64,000 nucleotides of DNA, from assembly GCA_009733575.1 (NCBI GenBank), contig ML769417.1, forward strand, positions 124,001-188,000, written 5' to 3'. Under the pieces are notes generated by a model. That model made no database searches. It saw only the letters and a program-made list of their open reading frames with translations, and was not told where the DNA came from. Position 1 is the stretch's first letter, and each line of letters opens with the position of its first letter. Source of the DNA: Gymnopus androsaceus JB14 (lineage: Eukaryota; Basidiomycota; Agaricomycetes; Agaricales; Omphalotaceae). The position numbers and the translations under genes were made by a program. Shown piece after piece: positions 35,811 to 47,879 of this stretch.

Positions 35811-37755
35811 CAAGTGAGAAGTGGATAACGGACTAGTCAAAGGATTTTGCAAATATTCATAGATGGATTGAGCATTTGGACGGTCTGTAGCTTCCTGTGT
35901 CCAGCATCGAGTTGTAAGCTTCCAAATGGTATCCGGGTACCAAACATTCTGGGGACGAGCCGGTCGTTCACCCATCATTAAGCTATAAATTACCGCAGGG
36001 TCTGTCTTCTTATCATGAAATGGTAACCGCAGTGTTAAAATCTAAGTTTTGTTGTAAGTATTACTGGATCTTTATCAGTAGGAAGCGATTCAGTACCTCG
36101 AGAAGCGTGCATCCAAAAGCATAAACATCTCTCGATGTGTTATTCGGAGCTCGTTCGGCTGAACTGTCGAGCATTATGAGCTCTGGTGCCATCCAACGGG
36201 TTGTGCCTTTTGTCATGGCACTTGTTGTAGCACTGGACAACGTTCGAGAATCAGAAATGATTAGAGTCAATCCAAAATCTGCAAGACAGCAATGAAGGTT
36301 ATCCATGACAAGGATGTTTGCCTGCAACAGTACATTAGTGCGCAGTACTCAACTTGGAAATGGAGGGACGCACTCCTCGAATATCTCCATGTAGAATTGG
36401 TGGATCTCTTGAATGTAGATAATACAAGCCTGCTGCAACCTCGGACAACTAGATCGGATATCTGTGAGATAAAATTGCCCTCTGCCAGAAATTTCTACGA
36501 TGCGCGCATACCACAGTTTGTCGATTGTGACTTGGATTGCCTTTGAGATACGTGATTATGTCCTTGTTTTCCATCCAAGGAGAAATAAGACAAAATGAAG
36601 GCGAGAACAGCTCAGCATTCACACCCAGTAATGGAAGAATATTGGGATGCTTGAGCTGCCTCCATATGAGAGCTTCCTTGCAGAATTCCTAGTTACGCTG
36701 TCACAAGGTACTAGAAGCACCGCAAGTGACTTGAAAACTCACCTTGCGAATCTTGTCACGAGTTTCTTCATCCTGTTCCATAACAAGTCGAAGGACCTTG
36801 AGACAGACGCATCGTTGACCCATAGTCCCGCGGTAGATGTCCTTGCAAACATTTTATTTCTGGCATGAGATTACTGAGGACTGATGACTTACTGCAAATC
36901 CCCCACCTCCAACTGCATATCGTCCATCCTGGTTAACATTTTGAATAACCAATGACCTTGGAAGAAATCTATATGACAGTGATAATTGACGAAGGGTCCA
37001 CAAGCATCTCTTATAATACACGCCTGGAGTACCAAAAACGGCGTGGCGAATATTGTATTCGCGGCGTAGGGTAGCATCCAACTCCTGCAAAAAAATTAAA
37101 GCTTGATTAAATAGAAATGATCCAATAGGACTTACCACCTGTAGATACTCCATTACTTCTTGCACTAATGTCTCTTCACTTATCCCATTTGGATTCAATC
37201 CCTCATCCACTTGAGCTTTATACAAGTTGATAATTGCCTGTTGGAGATCCGCAACTGTTTCCATTGACAAGAGGTGCACGGGCAGGCCTAATGTGGAATA
37301 CATAAAACTGTTGTTGCATCGAAGGAAGAATGACCCAACCTTTGAGAAATCTGCTTGCACTGTCTGATGGAGAGTCCGGGGTAGACCTAGCGGAGATTTG
37401 AGAAGTGGTGCTGTCCAGTGTGCTATATTGAGTCGAGCTCTCTAAAATTGATGTTGAGTGGTGGATGTATCAGGTTTGAAAGACTCTGATGATCATACCC
37501 ACTATCGATATTCCAGTATTCTTAGAGGTATTGGAAAAAGTACGAGTCTTCTTTCGGAACATGTTCTGGATAAAAGGGATCCTCTGATTTAGGCCCTCGC
37601 CTCTGAGATCGTTCTGGTTCTCTGTTGTTATAGAGTTTGGGGTATTTGAGGATAACTGTTCCTGAAATTTATTAGTTGAGATATACCTGAGACGCTCAGT
37701 GTGAACTCACTCGTCTAGAAAGGCTGAATGGACTTGTTCCAGTGCCTATGCTCAT
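35799..37755 (-). CDS. tyrosine-kinase-like protein kinase, copy 1
   Basis: First exon 37755-37711 (MSIGTGTSPFSLSRR, GTGAG donor). A helical N-terminal region follows, with GLPVHLLSMETVADLQQAI and EETLVQEVMEYLQ. The kinase domain has a Gly-rich loop GGGGFA, beta-3 Lys in VCLKVLRL, LKHPNILPLLGV, GLYYLHS, catalytic loop ILHGDIRGANILV (Asp present, Arg in place of the usual Lys), LADFGL, TRWMAPEL and RDVYAFGCTLLE. The C-lobe ends RPNAQSIYEYLQ with stop TAA at 35799. Agaric genomes carry large expansions of such TKL kinases, thought to be active; partners are unknown. The same leader and exon pattern recur in copies 2 and 3. Confidence 0.72.
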
Positions 37756-38234
37756 TTCCAATGTATGGGTGTTCGAGTTGTATCTTGGTCGATGTCGTTG
37801 TGCTGCAGTGGTCCCGAACTCCGTAGATATTAGCTAGAGGAAAGCTGACGACAGTGAGGATATTGTAGTGGCGCGGTAACCGAATGTAGGCTGAAACCCG
37901 GTCAGAAGTTGAATGATCATATCAATATCTCCCACATATCAGTATCATTAATGATACTACAGTGAACCGCATTGGAATCGTTAGGCCAGGATTCTGACAT
38001 CCTCGTTGTAAGTTTCAAGCCGAGCTGCCGCCGGGTCCAAATTCGTCCACTGTATCATACTATCACAAGCTTTAAGACCCATGCCTACGTCATGGAAACT
38101 CAGACTCAGGATAGACAACAATAATATTGAGTCTTAAAAATACATATGTAGTGTTTTTCTACTGGGTTAAAAGAACCTCTGAATAAATCAAAGATAAACT
38201 ATGTTTTCTGTCAGGAAAACCAAATCAAACCCTA

Positions 38235-38651
38235 CCTACCTTCTGGAAAAATCACCTTCACTCCCTGCTTTGTTGTACTATGTGACATAGCAACATATAA
38301 TTGACCATGGGTAAGCACTGGTGATTGTAGGTTCAGTCCAACTTGCTTCACAGACTACCCTTGTGATTTTTGATACTTAGGCATTGCAAAAGCAAGACAA
38401 ACTGGGAATTGCTGTTGTTCCAAGATGAATGGTAAATCTTGGGTAAATCTGAATTTGAAGGTTATTGTTACACATGGAATAAATGCAGTTTCACCAGCAT
38501 GGTCACCACCCAGTGGCTGAACTTCCAAAACTTGTTCAGTGCAATGGTCAAGGACTGCCCATATACCATTGAAAACACCTACAGTAGGATCCAGATTCAG
38601 GATCATCAATAGTGCACTAATCTTCAACTTCAAGTGTGAAATTAATGCCAT
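38235..38651 (-). mobile_element. Helitron helicase C-terminal relic
   Basis: The translated frame has the end of a PIF1-type rolling-circle transposon helicase: ILNLDPTVGVFNGI, EVQPLGGDHAGETAFIP, QQFPVCLAFAMPKYQKSQG, then after a TAG stop in place of Gln, SVKQVGLNLQSPVLTHGQLYVAMSHS. Only the last 130 or so codons survive and a stop interrupts the conserved KSQGQS motif, so it is dead. A small hairpin (GTAG..CTAC) near 38150 could be the 3-prime end signal. Confidence 0.75.
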
Positions 38652-39299
38652 CTAAGTACTCCACAGGATACTTACTGAAAGTCCCCATTATCAGCTGCAT
38701 TGATAATAGACCTCAGATTTAAGTGTTTCAGACAATTAACTTACACCAAACTTTTCATGAACATAGCTTCTTAAGTGCAGGTGTGGGGTGGAGGGAGGGT
38801 ACATATAGAGACTTTAATCCTGCCTTCCTTGCTCAGAACTACCACAACTCCTTCCTGACCCATCTCCTGACACTGTGTGCACCATTCTAAGTGTTGGCAA
38901 CTTGGTTGTATAAAAAAAGACCTATGTATAGGAATTTTCTTTTAATTAACCAGATTCAATCCTGAGGGATTGCTGAAGTCTAATCAGTAAAGGAAAAACC
39001 AATGCAATGCAAACGTACCTGTACGGGACCCACCTAGCAAGGTCGAAAGTGGTTCCGTCGCAAACAGGTGAGTCAGACTCCGTCTCGCTAGTCTACTTTA
39101 TTAATTGTGCTTCTTCGGAGCATCTCCCAATACACGCAGGCCCCCCGGGGTTGATTTTGTCTAATACAAAGGTACACTGAGCTGATTAGTCTTATTTATT
39201 TTGCATTTTTTAAAAATCCAGAGTTATTGAACTTACTTACATAGAACTTTCAACTTATACTCAAATGAGTGCATATATATGAATTTGAAGCTCAGATTG

Positions 39300-39460
39300 C
39301 GGCGCCGGCCGCGACGGCCACTGCGTGGAGCACTGGGGGTTCCCCCCAGACCCCACGCTGCCGCGGGCCCGCTGCGCGGAGCTTATGCCTGCGGCGCTGG
39401 CACCCAGTATGAGAACACTGAAGTTTCGGTGCTTCGTGCTGAACAGCCGCTGCGCGGCTA
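39300..39460. repeat. GC-rich island with strong hairpins
   Basis: A block of about 160 bp far richer in G+C than its surroundings. Positions 39323-39358 fold as GCGTGG..CTGGGGG-TTC-CCCCCAG..CCACGC. More short palindromes (GCGGGCCCGC) and CTGCGCGG repeats follow. It could be the terminus of the nearby Helitron relic or another inserted element. Confidence 0.6.
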
Positions 39461-39654
39461 AGCTGCTTACTAATTATGACAAATTATTGGTCAGCAGGCG
39501 TCTAACCCTTTTTTCAAGTATAGGATATAGGATATCCCAAATACCATCGGATCCAATTCTCAGCCATTCAGAGCTCCAAAATATTTCAAGAATCCCAATT
39601 TTTCGCAGATAAATCATGTTCTCGGCTGATTCGAGGAACGCCTGGTGGTAGCTG

Positions 39655-40150
39655 GTGGTATCGGTCAAAGCTAGAAATTTTTAATTTTTAATGGCATCTC
39701 CCGGCTCGGCCCGACGCCTGTCAGGTCCGTCATTCCGGAATCTGACCACGTCCTTCACTTTCTTCCAGCATTCAACCTCGAAGGTGAGGATTCTGATGCA
39801 ACTGTTCTACAAAGCAGATACTTGCTACTTGGCTCTAATGATGCTAACTCAGTCATCAAGCTGACGTCTCCAGTTTTATTGGTCCAATTCAAGGTATAAT
39901 CCTCGACGTTCAATACAGGCCAAGCTGGAATTATTCAGAATAATAATAATATTACTTTGGAATTTCGTACGGATACCGGCTATACTATCTTTGCCATCGA
40001 CGTCTTTCTCAGAGACGTCTGACTTCCTTGATTCGGAACCGGTCTTTCTCCAAAGCCAGCTATAAAGCTTGCTCAGGGATCTCCGGCCAATTGAAAGGCG
40101 AATTGGGACTAGGTAACCGGAAAATCTATATATATATATCCCCATCGTCA
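39655..40150 (+). promoter_or_regulatory. repeated intergenic block (box 2) with TATA-like site
   Basis: Contains TCGGTCAAAGCTAGAAATTT, CCCGGCTCGGCCCGACGC and TTCTACAAAGCAG, then CTCGACGTTCAATA, GGAACCGGTCTTTCTC and TATAAAGCTTGCTC (about 40060), and a (TA)n run at 40126-40137. The region 53.0-53.36 kb repeats the same order of pieces. This looks like a duplicated promoter; which gene it serves is unclear. Confidence 0.55.
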
Positions 40151-40446
40151 CGTCAATCTTCAGCGTATGGCCACCGACCCAGATTCGCCCATTCGTGTTG
40201 TCGTGACCCCTTCCGAATCATCCTAATTTGTGACCATTACATTCACGAAAACTCGTACAAGGTTACCAGAAGGAGAGCCAGATAGAGCTCGACCCAGTCG
40301 TTCTGCTCGCACACACAAAAGGGCATCTCATTCAATCAGCTCAGCTCTTATAGCATGACCTCTTCACCAGCTGGGTTAACAAGCCCAAAACTCCTGGGCT
40401 AGAAACTCCTATACCTACTCGTCAAAACTCGGTAGGAGATGAGGGT

Positions 40447-40800
40447 TCATTGGGAAGAAGGATCCAGTGCCAGATTTGGTTGAGCAGAGAAGGAAGAAGA
40501 TGTTGACCAAATCTCTGTCGTTGACGATTGCTCCTCACGAGGATGACGAAAATCTCGAGACGAAATCGGCGTCTTATACGCACAGATCTTTTTCTGTCGA
40601 TACCCATCTTTTACGTGCGTGTTTTGTCTTTTGTATCGTTCTTGATCTAATTGCCCGGGTAGCTCTATCATTTCCACAAATTTCATTGCCCTTGGCCCGT
40701 TCTGAAACACTCTCACTGTCCTTGAGACATCCTCATGCACGAAAACAATCCATAATGGATGGAAATCATCTTTCGTATCCTCCGAACGACGTTTCGGCAT
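40447..40800 (-). CDS. hypothetical protein
   Basis: The frame begins MPKRRSEDTKDDFHPLWIV and continues FVHEDVSRTVRVFQNGPRAMKF and EMIELPGQ, which has strong coding character. After that the frame becomes basic and Ser-rich and may run into an intron. A longer plus-strand frame overlaps it, but its N-terminal half is likely its shadow. No family is recognised. Confidence 0.35.
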   Translation of the reverse strand: MPKRRSEDTKDDFHPLWIVFVHEDVSRTVRVFQNGPRAMKFVEMIELPGQLDQERYKRQNTHVKDGYRQKKICAYKTPISSRDFRHPREEQSSTTEIWSTSSSFSAQPNLALDPSSQ

Positions 40801-40839
40801 CTCCAACGTCTAGCACGAGCACTACCACGCTTGCTGCTC

Positions 40840-41960
40840 CAACCTCAGTACCTCCTACACCCTCTGCATCTACATCATCGTTCTCTCTCGCACTGGATCC
40901 GATAGTAGAGGTATCACCTCTCGTGTCTGCCTACCCATACCTTTCCCCCGCGCCTACATCCTGGGTCCATCTTCATCATCTCCTTCAATCTTCGAAGTAC
41001 CTTCACCGCCATCACTCGAACACCCATCATGCTCTCCACATCCCTCAAATCCGCCACTTCCTCGACAAAACCACCGCCCGCCGAAAATTGGTCTAGGTAA
41101 AACCTCCTCTCACATGTTTATCGATCTCAGAAAAAGCAACAACACCGAACTACTAATACTCTATTCCTACCCACAATTAAAGGGAACAGTGACCTTGACA
41201 CCGACACCATCCAACGATCTTTCCTTATCTTCCTCTACAAAATCATTTACCTCTCCTCGTACACACCCGTTCGCGAAGGAGCTTATCGCCTAACAGTGAC
41301 ACGAAGCGAATGCGGTGGTGGTGGAAGTTTCAAACACGGTACAAACCTGCGTCGAAGATGCAGTCGACAGTCTCCGATACGCGCAAGCTCACTTCATCGA
41401 TCCCGCTCCAACTCATTTCGAGTCCCTTTATCATCTGTCCAAGTACTGCGCTGTTCAATATCCTTTCACTTGCAAAGATGCAGAAGCGCTTCCTGCTCCA
41501 TCATTGCCCTGTCAGGTCTTCGACTGAGTGGCATGGCCTTCGTTATCTTTCCTGGACACGGGTACCTCCACCTCAAGCTCTATGGGACTTGTCGATATTC
41601 CTTTGGACGGGTGCCGCGACGACATCCCCATCAAGCTAGCGTCCGCTGGGAAGAGGTTGAGGGGGGTGGCTGATGCTTCTGCTTCGCTGGGTACCGAGTC
41701 GATGAAATTGCTAGCCTCGTTGGTTCCTCCAGCAGATGAGTGCAGTGAGGATGATACCAGTGAAACTGCTAGGGATTCCTAGGCAAGCTGATCACTGAGA
41801 CGACGGAACAGATCAATTCCAAGTTTAATGCTGGATCCACTGGTGCTGCCCTTGCTGTTGCCCCATGCGTTATTCTCCTTTGCGTTCAGCGCTTTGCCTC
41901 CGCCCCCATCTACTCCTCAAGTAGATGCAAGTGCAGATGACGATGAGCATGAATGTGGGT
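40840..41960 (+). pseudogene. phi family, decayed copy 3
   Basis: Pieces of the phi proline-rich exon (PPLPRQNHRPPK, THPFAKELIAQQHEA) and of its end (LVPPADEC; LPPPPSTPQVDASADDD near 41900) are present. A segment not in the intact genes (DSLRYAQAHFIDPAP..YHLSKYCAVQYPF, about 41360-41480) lies between them. Stops and frame changes interrupt it. The segment is shared with 26.1-26.3 kb, so the two decayed copies are closest to each other. Confidence 0.5.
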
Positions 41961-42167
41961 TGGGAATTTACGAAGGAGGAAAAGACTTTTAGACCGAAAT
42001 TTGCGATCGTTGACAATTTACTGGTTGTACTCATCTGACATTTTGTGTAGCTTATGCATTTGATACGAGTTCAATGTCGAGTGATATCTTTCTTCCTTCT
42101 TGGTCTGATCCAGTGAAACGATTATGGCAATACGCCGTCAGGTCATGTCGACCAAGTTGAATACAAC

Positions 42168-42750
42168 GTCAACTAAAGAAAGAAAAAACAACGCTGATTT
42201 ATAGAAGAAGGAAGGGAGAAGCCTGGGTCCTTAAAGTAGCCCTACTATGAAAGTAGTTCTACCAAGAGCTTCGTCGGAGTAGCGGCACCGAAGCTACAAT
42301 AGGGCCGACATTGTGATACTGACCGTCACTCTCAGGCGAAGCCTCTATGGCAGAGCTTCAATTAGGATAGAAACTGCGCACTGAGAGCTTGGTAAACGGC
42401 CAGTATCAATGATGAAATCAAGCGTTGAGAGCAATTCCAGTGAAGGTATTGCTAGCGGCAATTTTCCTGCAGGACTTTATTAGAGTCCTGAATTATTTCC
42501 AGACCTAGCTGAAGACCGCGACACACTACAACGATTGAAGCATTAATAGTGCATATCAGCCCCAGCTAGTGCAAGCAGTCTGGGATCAAGCAACAACACC
42601 GCTGAGAGCCAAGGTTTTAACCAAGGCTTACTTTGTATAAGAGCTCAATCAGTACTAGGCGACTGACTTTTAATTGTAGACAGTCTACGGGAAATCGTAC
42701 GCCGTTCGCCAATTGTAGGGGTCAATTTTCGATCATGCGATCTCGACTCT
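42168..42750. repeat. R1 repeat, full copy b
   Basis: Direct repeat of 27175-27760 with scattered substitutions, again just upstream of an intact phi gene. Most differences from copy a fall in predicted loops (CTACTATGAAAGTAG against CTACTATCAAAGTAG; GTAGCGGCAC against GTAGCTGCAC). One stem base differs (TACTGACCGT), giving an A-C mismatch. About 170 bp of flanking sequence on the left is also shared. Confidence 0.8.
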
Positions 42751-43204
42751 CGACCCTGAATGTATAGGTACAAGGACTGGCATACTACAGCTAGTTCTTA
42801 GCTTATACCGGAGCAGAGTACTACTATTCAGTGAAGATAAAGTTTTCAGGCCCGAATACATCGAGGTAAGTTTTGGGCGTCGTTGGGTGTCCAAGTAGCA
42901 TTGAGCTGCTCGAAAAATCGCAGACAAGTAGGCTTGAAATAGAAATAACGATACTCTCGAAACTTAAACGTACTGCCTAATTTTCGATGCCAGATCGTAT
43001 ACTTAGCAGAGTTGACAATGCGCGCGTACGCGTCGATGCTGAGCGGCTGACTCACAAGAACGAGATCGTGATGGCGTGAGAAGGGTCGATTTAAAAACCG
43101 CGCGCATATTTCCGCTCTCTTCATCTCGGACCACCATCTGCTCGCCGGTCGGGCTCAACGTCTTTATTGGTTTATTCATTTTCTCTCTCTCTCGTTATTC
43201 CCTA

Positions 43205-44944
43205 ATGGCAACTTCACGGAGTTTGGATGCCTTTCAAAGATTTCTTATGGGCAAAATCGCTCTCAATCCTTTCACGTTGAACCTCGAAGGATACGCTATC
43301 CCGGACAAACAAAGCGTGGAATCTGGTCGCCAAAAGCTCTGCATCTTGCTCATCATGCTACTCCGGAAGAAAGAGCTTAGGAAGCATGCAGACGCCAAAG
43401 TGTGCATTTTTCATTCACTTTAGGAACTTCTACCAACTTTTATCGACAGATTTTTGCCGAATTTCTCTGCTCGCCTGGCCAACTAAAGGCAATCTCGCCG
43501 CTCCATAGGACTTTCCTAGCTCTCCTTGCTCAAAAGGACTCGCCTTTGGGAAACATCGACATTTGCGTCGAGCAGACCTTCTCGCCCTACGTGGAAGGTA
43601 TTGGGGTTGTTTTCGGAAAGCTGTGAGATATCTCTGCTTTCATTCGAACCGACTCTGATACATATTCTCAATAGCATGCGTGGAATTGACTTGAAGACCG
43701 TTCTTGTTGTGCGTTTTCTCAAGGCTTGTTCCCGTAATACCACTGATGTGTATTGTCGATGTAGGCGCCGATGAGGAAGAGGCCTCACGACGAGAATATG
43801 CCGGAATTTCCAGTTAAGAAGACGAAGTCGGATCGCGGCGATGCTAAGCCTGACGCTTCTCCCGAGGTAGTTCCTTTTTCTTTCATCGTCTCAGCTCACT
43901 TATGCTATATACTGCTAGAGCATTCCCTCAGATCCAGGTCCTCCCCCACGTCTCCCACTTCCTCCGGTACCCGAGCCTTCTGGCCCAATTTTTCCTCGCC
44001 AAAATCTAAAGGATCACCCACTCGCGAAGAAACTTCTGGCACAGTTGGAGGCGAGAAAGGCGGCGCTGGGCACTTTGAACGCTGCAGCTGCACAAGGTCC
44101 AAGTTCGACTCGGTCAACTAGCGAGGAACCTCATCGACAATTCAAGCATGTTCACCTTTGCTCTAATTCAGATCCTTTTCTCGTTCCATCTGGATCCGGG
44201 ACGATTGTACCTGCCCAATGGCTCATTCCGTTCAAGTCCCCGCGCAAACCCGCGGCGCGCAAGTCGAGTGCACTTGCGGTCTCGCCAACCCCAGTCACTG
44301 GTGCCGTCAATGAGCTTTCGTTTGATCCCCCAATCCCTTCTACTGTTTCTCCAGTCCAAGATGCCTTTGAATCGTACCCATCGCTGTCGTTCTTGGATTG
44401 CTCGGCTGAAACTTCTTCTGCCGACTCGTCATCTACTAACGAGACAATGGCATCGTTTTCATCGTCGTTTGGATCCTTACCAGCAGGATTTCCCTACCAA
44501 GCTGGCGTCGCTTGGGAAGAGGCTGATGGTATGGTCAAGGATTCCGTTTCACTGGGTGCTGATGCGATGGCGTCGTTCGTAACGTCCTTGGTTCCTCCAG
44601 TAGATGGGAATATTGTTGTGGATGGCAACGATACTGCTCCATCGTCGTCCTCGTCGGTGAACATCCCGTTAATCTCGCGCTCGTCAACAAGTGTTTCATC
44701 AGTTGGCCGAGAGGTCGATGGAGGAAATCAATCTCAAAATTTTTGTTCTTCATCGATTCCGAACAATTTATCGATGCTCAATGCTCCGCCTCCACCACCT
44801 CCTGCCCCTCAAGGAGAAGGAACCGAAGCTACAGATGAAGTCAGGGAATGCAACTCGCAGGTTTGCCTTGCACAAAGAGCGGCTCTTGAAGCCATCTTGC
44901 AGTTGGTTCGACAGGCGCTGGGACTGCCGAATACTGAGAGTTAG
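43205..44944 (+). CDS. phi family member (intact), paralogue of the 28.2-kb gene
   Basis: Exons 43205-43399, 43450-43622, 43675-43705, 43765-43866 and 43919-44944 join in frame, with the same five-exon layout as the first copy. It shares FLMGK, ESGRQKLCILLIMLL, KKELRKHADAK, FSPYVEGIG, the NLS (RKRPHDEN..VKKTKSD), FLVPSGSGT, SPTPVTG, the PPPPPPAPQGEGTEATDEV tail and the final Cys-containing helix (CLAQRAALEAILQLV). The low-complexity middle diverges most. No function is known. It is tail-to-tail with the decayed kelch gene at 45.2-46.5 kb. Confidence 0.72.
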
Positions 44945-45217
44945 AGGTTGTTTAATGTCATTGTGGGCTTTATGGATGGAACAGATACTAGATACTCGAA
45001 CATATACTACAACCTAATAATTCTCTGTACGATACCCAGGTAGACTTTCCTTTCGATTTGTATTGCACATAGCTCCTTGTACTTTTCTCGATACTTTTAC
45101 ATGTACAAAATACTGTACATACTGCACTACTTACAGACTGTCGAATCTTAAACCTGAACGAATGATCTTTTTGAATGCTGCACGACGCGGGGCGAGTACA
45201 AAACTCGGATATTGAAA

Positions 45218-46509
45218 CTACCCGACGGCAGACTTAGTGTCGGGGTACTTGATATCTTCTGTTGAAGCTTTAGCACAACCGCAAGTAACAATGGACTAGA
45301 GATACGTACTCGTATCCAAGACATGCACATATTTTCCCTTCCTCTGATTCAGTTGGCGTGAATGATTCGCCTCCCAACACAAAGACTCGAGCACCGAAAG
45401 AAGCCATAGCATGTCCAGCTATGTCCAGAGCGTCCGCTGGGAGCTGGTTCCATGTTTTTAAACATGTACCATCGTTGATCTATTAGAGCACATTGAAATT
45501 TTTGCCATCAACTCCTCGTCCACCAAAAATATACATAATATCGTCTACTAGTGCTGCGGCATGTCCTTCTCTGGGTAGGGGAATGAAACCAATACAGGTA
45601 AGTTCAGACCATTTTCTGGTAGCCAAATCAAAGGGCCAGGTCGTCCATCGGTTCCTATCAACAGTTTGGTTTGGTAAATAAATCTAGATAGGGATGAAGC
45701 TAATATGATAATATGGTCTTCATGGTTTATACAGACATGGCCCGTTCGTTGAGCAGGTCTTTCCGGAGAGGTTGGTTTTATTAATTCCCTTTGCGAAAGC
45801 GGCGAAAGTGAAGCATTCTGAAATAGTCTCGCAGGACCATATTCAATGGTTTCCCCTCCTTCATAGGAATTTGGGGCAGGCGTATAAGCTGGCGGAAGAT
45901 CTTCGTCTATAATCGAGTCCACGCTGAAGATGCTTGGGAAAGCTGCCTACCACTGTGTCCATCGTTTTTCAATGTAAGTTTCTACCTCTGGGAGGAGTGA
46001 AGCTTACGTTACAATATGGCCTTCATGTTTAATAGAAACATCGTTTATTCGTTGAGCAGGTTTTCCGGGGCCTTTGGTTCACTGAATTTCCATCGTGGAC
46101 GTAATGCAAAGTACAGTTATCATCGCGCTGAGCACCCTGAGTCGGTAGCTTACACGAATTAAGATCAAAAGACCAAAGATCGTTGAAGAACTTCCCGTCA
46201 GCCTGACCATTTTCGACACCCTGCCATCATCCGTGTCGGTATCGCCTCCCCAAACAATCAAATCCGTGGTGACGATGACACTAGCGTGTCCTACTCTGAG
46301 AGATGGTATATCACCGGATGTCTAAGACAAGTTGCCAATGGCCTGAACAAGGTAAAGGTCATTCCGCGCGGTCTCCCCGACAAGACTACCAAAAAGATAT
46401 AGTTCACCATTTGGGATAGCTGTCTCAGGGAGAGCAAGACCGTATCGAGGGAATTCTGAGCTCATTGTGTAAAACGACTGAAAAGACTTTTTTCACTTCC
46501 TGCGCTCAT
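45218..46509 (-). pseudogene. kelch gene, decayed copy
   Basis: Starts like the double-kelch gene (MSAGSEKSLFSRFTQ) but meets a stop at once and has large deletions in the first propeller. The PPAY segment (DEDLPPAYTPAP), RTGHVCINHEDHIII, PREGHAAALVD and GGRGVDG motifs survive in different frames. The end IKYPDTKSAVG with TAG at 45218 is preserved. The layout mirrors the first propeller of 30.1-33.2 kb with the second removed. Confidence 0.7.
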
Positions 46510-46767
46510 TCTCGAATGTCCTTGTGTCCGGATTATATCTTGCGATATTAGCAAGAGAAGAAGCTTCGAGGAAAGGAAAGTCGAAATATGTACTGAACCT
46601 TGGTCAGAAGTCAAACCACCGAGAAGTGTTGTGAGAGTACAGCCAAACCACGCTCAAGAGTCAACTGTCCAAAAGTGTAGCTGTCCAGGATCCCGTCTTC
46701 TCATTTACCTCTGTAATTCCATAGATAAATCTTCGTCTTGCTCGTCCTCATTCGAAGTTATGAATGT

Positions 46768-47110
46768 AGTTGGTGTCAAAGCTAGAAATTTTAATTTCTT
46801 GAGACCCGCGGCCCGATAATTCCGCTCCGCTCTTTCTCTCGACTTGAGCGCAAACGTTCTACAAAGTCAAGAAACGAAATCGATCGCTGATATATCACGT
46901 ATACAAAAAGAAGTCAGACATCTTCGCATCTGCACGACACCTGTTCAGACGCTAAGCTCTTAGCCTGATGCTTGTCTAATCTTCTTTTGATACTACGTGA
47001 CATATCAGCGATCGAATCTTCGTCTCTGTACAAAGTAGTAATTCGACTACACTGACTATAATAGTTTAGCCAATCAAACTGAAATTTCCAGTTTACTAGT
47101 CGACCCAATA
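46768..47110. promoter_or_regulatory. repeated intergenic block (box 3)
   Basis: Shares GTCAAAGCTAGAAATTTTAA, CGCGGCCCGATAATTCCG, ACGTTCTACAAAG and GCCAATCAAACTGAAATTTCC with the block at 33.5 kb, in the same order. It is broken near 46880-47030 by an imperfect inverted duplication around ATCGCTGATATATCACG and ACGTGACATATCAGCGATCG. Confidence 0.55.
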
Positions 47111-47150
47111 AGGTGAGCAGTTCAGGTCGTACTAATTTCATCTATTATCA

Positions 47151-47638
47151 ATGGCACCAGCGCAGAATGGGAAGAGAAGGCGAGACGGGGATAGTAGTAT
47201 AGGCTTTCAAGTCTCCAAACGGGCGAGGAATCGAGGCCGACAGAGTCACTGGTGGCCGTCGAGTATGCTTTATCCTCTGTAGCAAACATCCCTCTCAGCT
47301 GGTCCTTCGCAGCTACGCCTTCTGTTCCTGCTTTAACACAAACCCTAGGTCAAAGACGCAGACTATTCTCGTCCTTCTTACCCGCCTCCGAGTTTTCTGT
47401 TTCCTCCTGTGCTTCAAGGGCTACGAGAAGCTCATACACTCACACAAATGCTCATCACTCAAAGCAAGGCGGTTCGGGACCCGGGAGCATGTCGCAGCGT
47501 CCGGAACGGTTTCACATGTTCTTTCTCGATTCTGATTACAATTCTGCGCGTGCAGGAATTTCGATGGGGTATGTTGGCCTCTTGTCCTTGCAGTGTTTGC
47601 TAGCTATAATGTTGCTTTTCTATTGCGCGATACCTTGA
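47151..47638 (+). CDS. hypothetical protein, possibly frame-broken
   Basis: An ATG directly after box 3 opens a basic, NLS-like frame (MAPAQNGKRRRDGD, FQVSKRARNRGRQ) that stops at 47282. An overlapping frame (47252-47638) continues with coding-like sequence (LSSVANIPLSWSFAATPSVP) and ends in a hydrophobic segment (LLSLQCLLAIMLLFY). They may be one gene split by an indel. No family is recognised. Confidence 0.25.
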
Positions 47639-47879
47639 TGGAAAAGCAGTGGAGATTAATCTGGACAAGCGTCAAGGACAGTGGCTTGGTAAAAGGTCAT
47701 TGACAGCCTGAGAATCGCATACGCGTTCGCCCTTAGTCCGAGTGCGAGGCCGTTAAATTCCCCTCCCATCTTCATTTCGTCGGAGAGCTGCAGAAGACAG
47801 TGTTCATCCTCCGCCTCTTGTATATCTCAACCTCAACCTCTTCTTCAAATGGCTTTGTTTTATTCTTCTTCTGGACTCT

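Noticed and set aside
36410..36500. apparent extra base breaking kinase copy 1 before GLYYLHS
   Set aside because: The same spacing exists in all three copies and is resolved by an intron ending in TAG before TTG TCC GAG (LSEVAAG), so it is a splice site and not a defect.
40467..41096. 209-codon plus-strand open frame
   Set aside because: The first half overlaps a more convincing minus-strand frame and the second half contains phi-like sequence in a different frame.
47252..47638. possible single-pass membrane protein
   Set aside because: The hydrophobic end is short, the start lies inside another frame, and no homologous exon pattern supports it; kept only as a low-confidence hypothetical.
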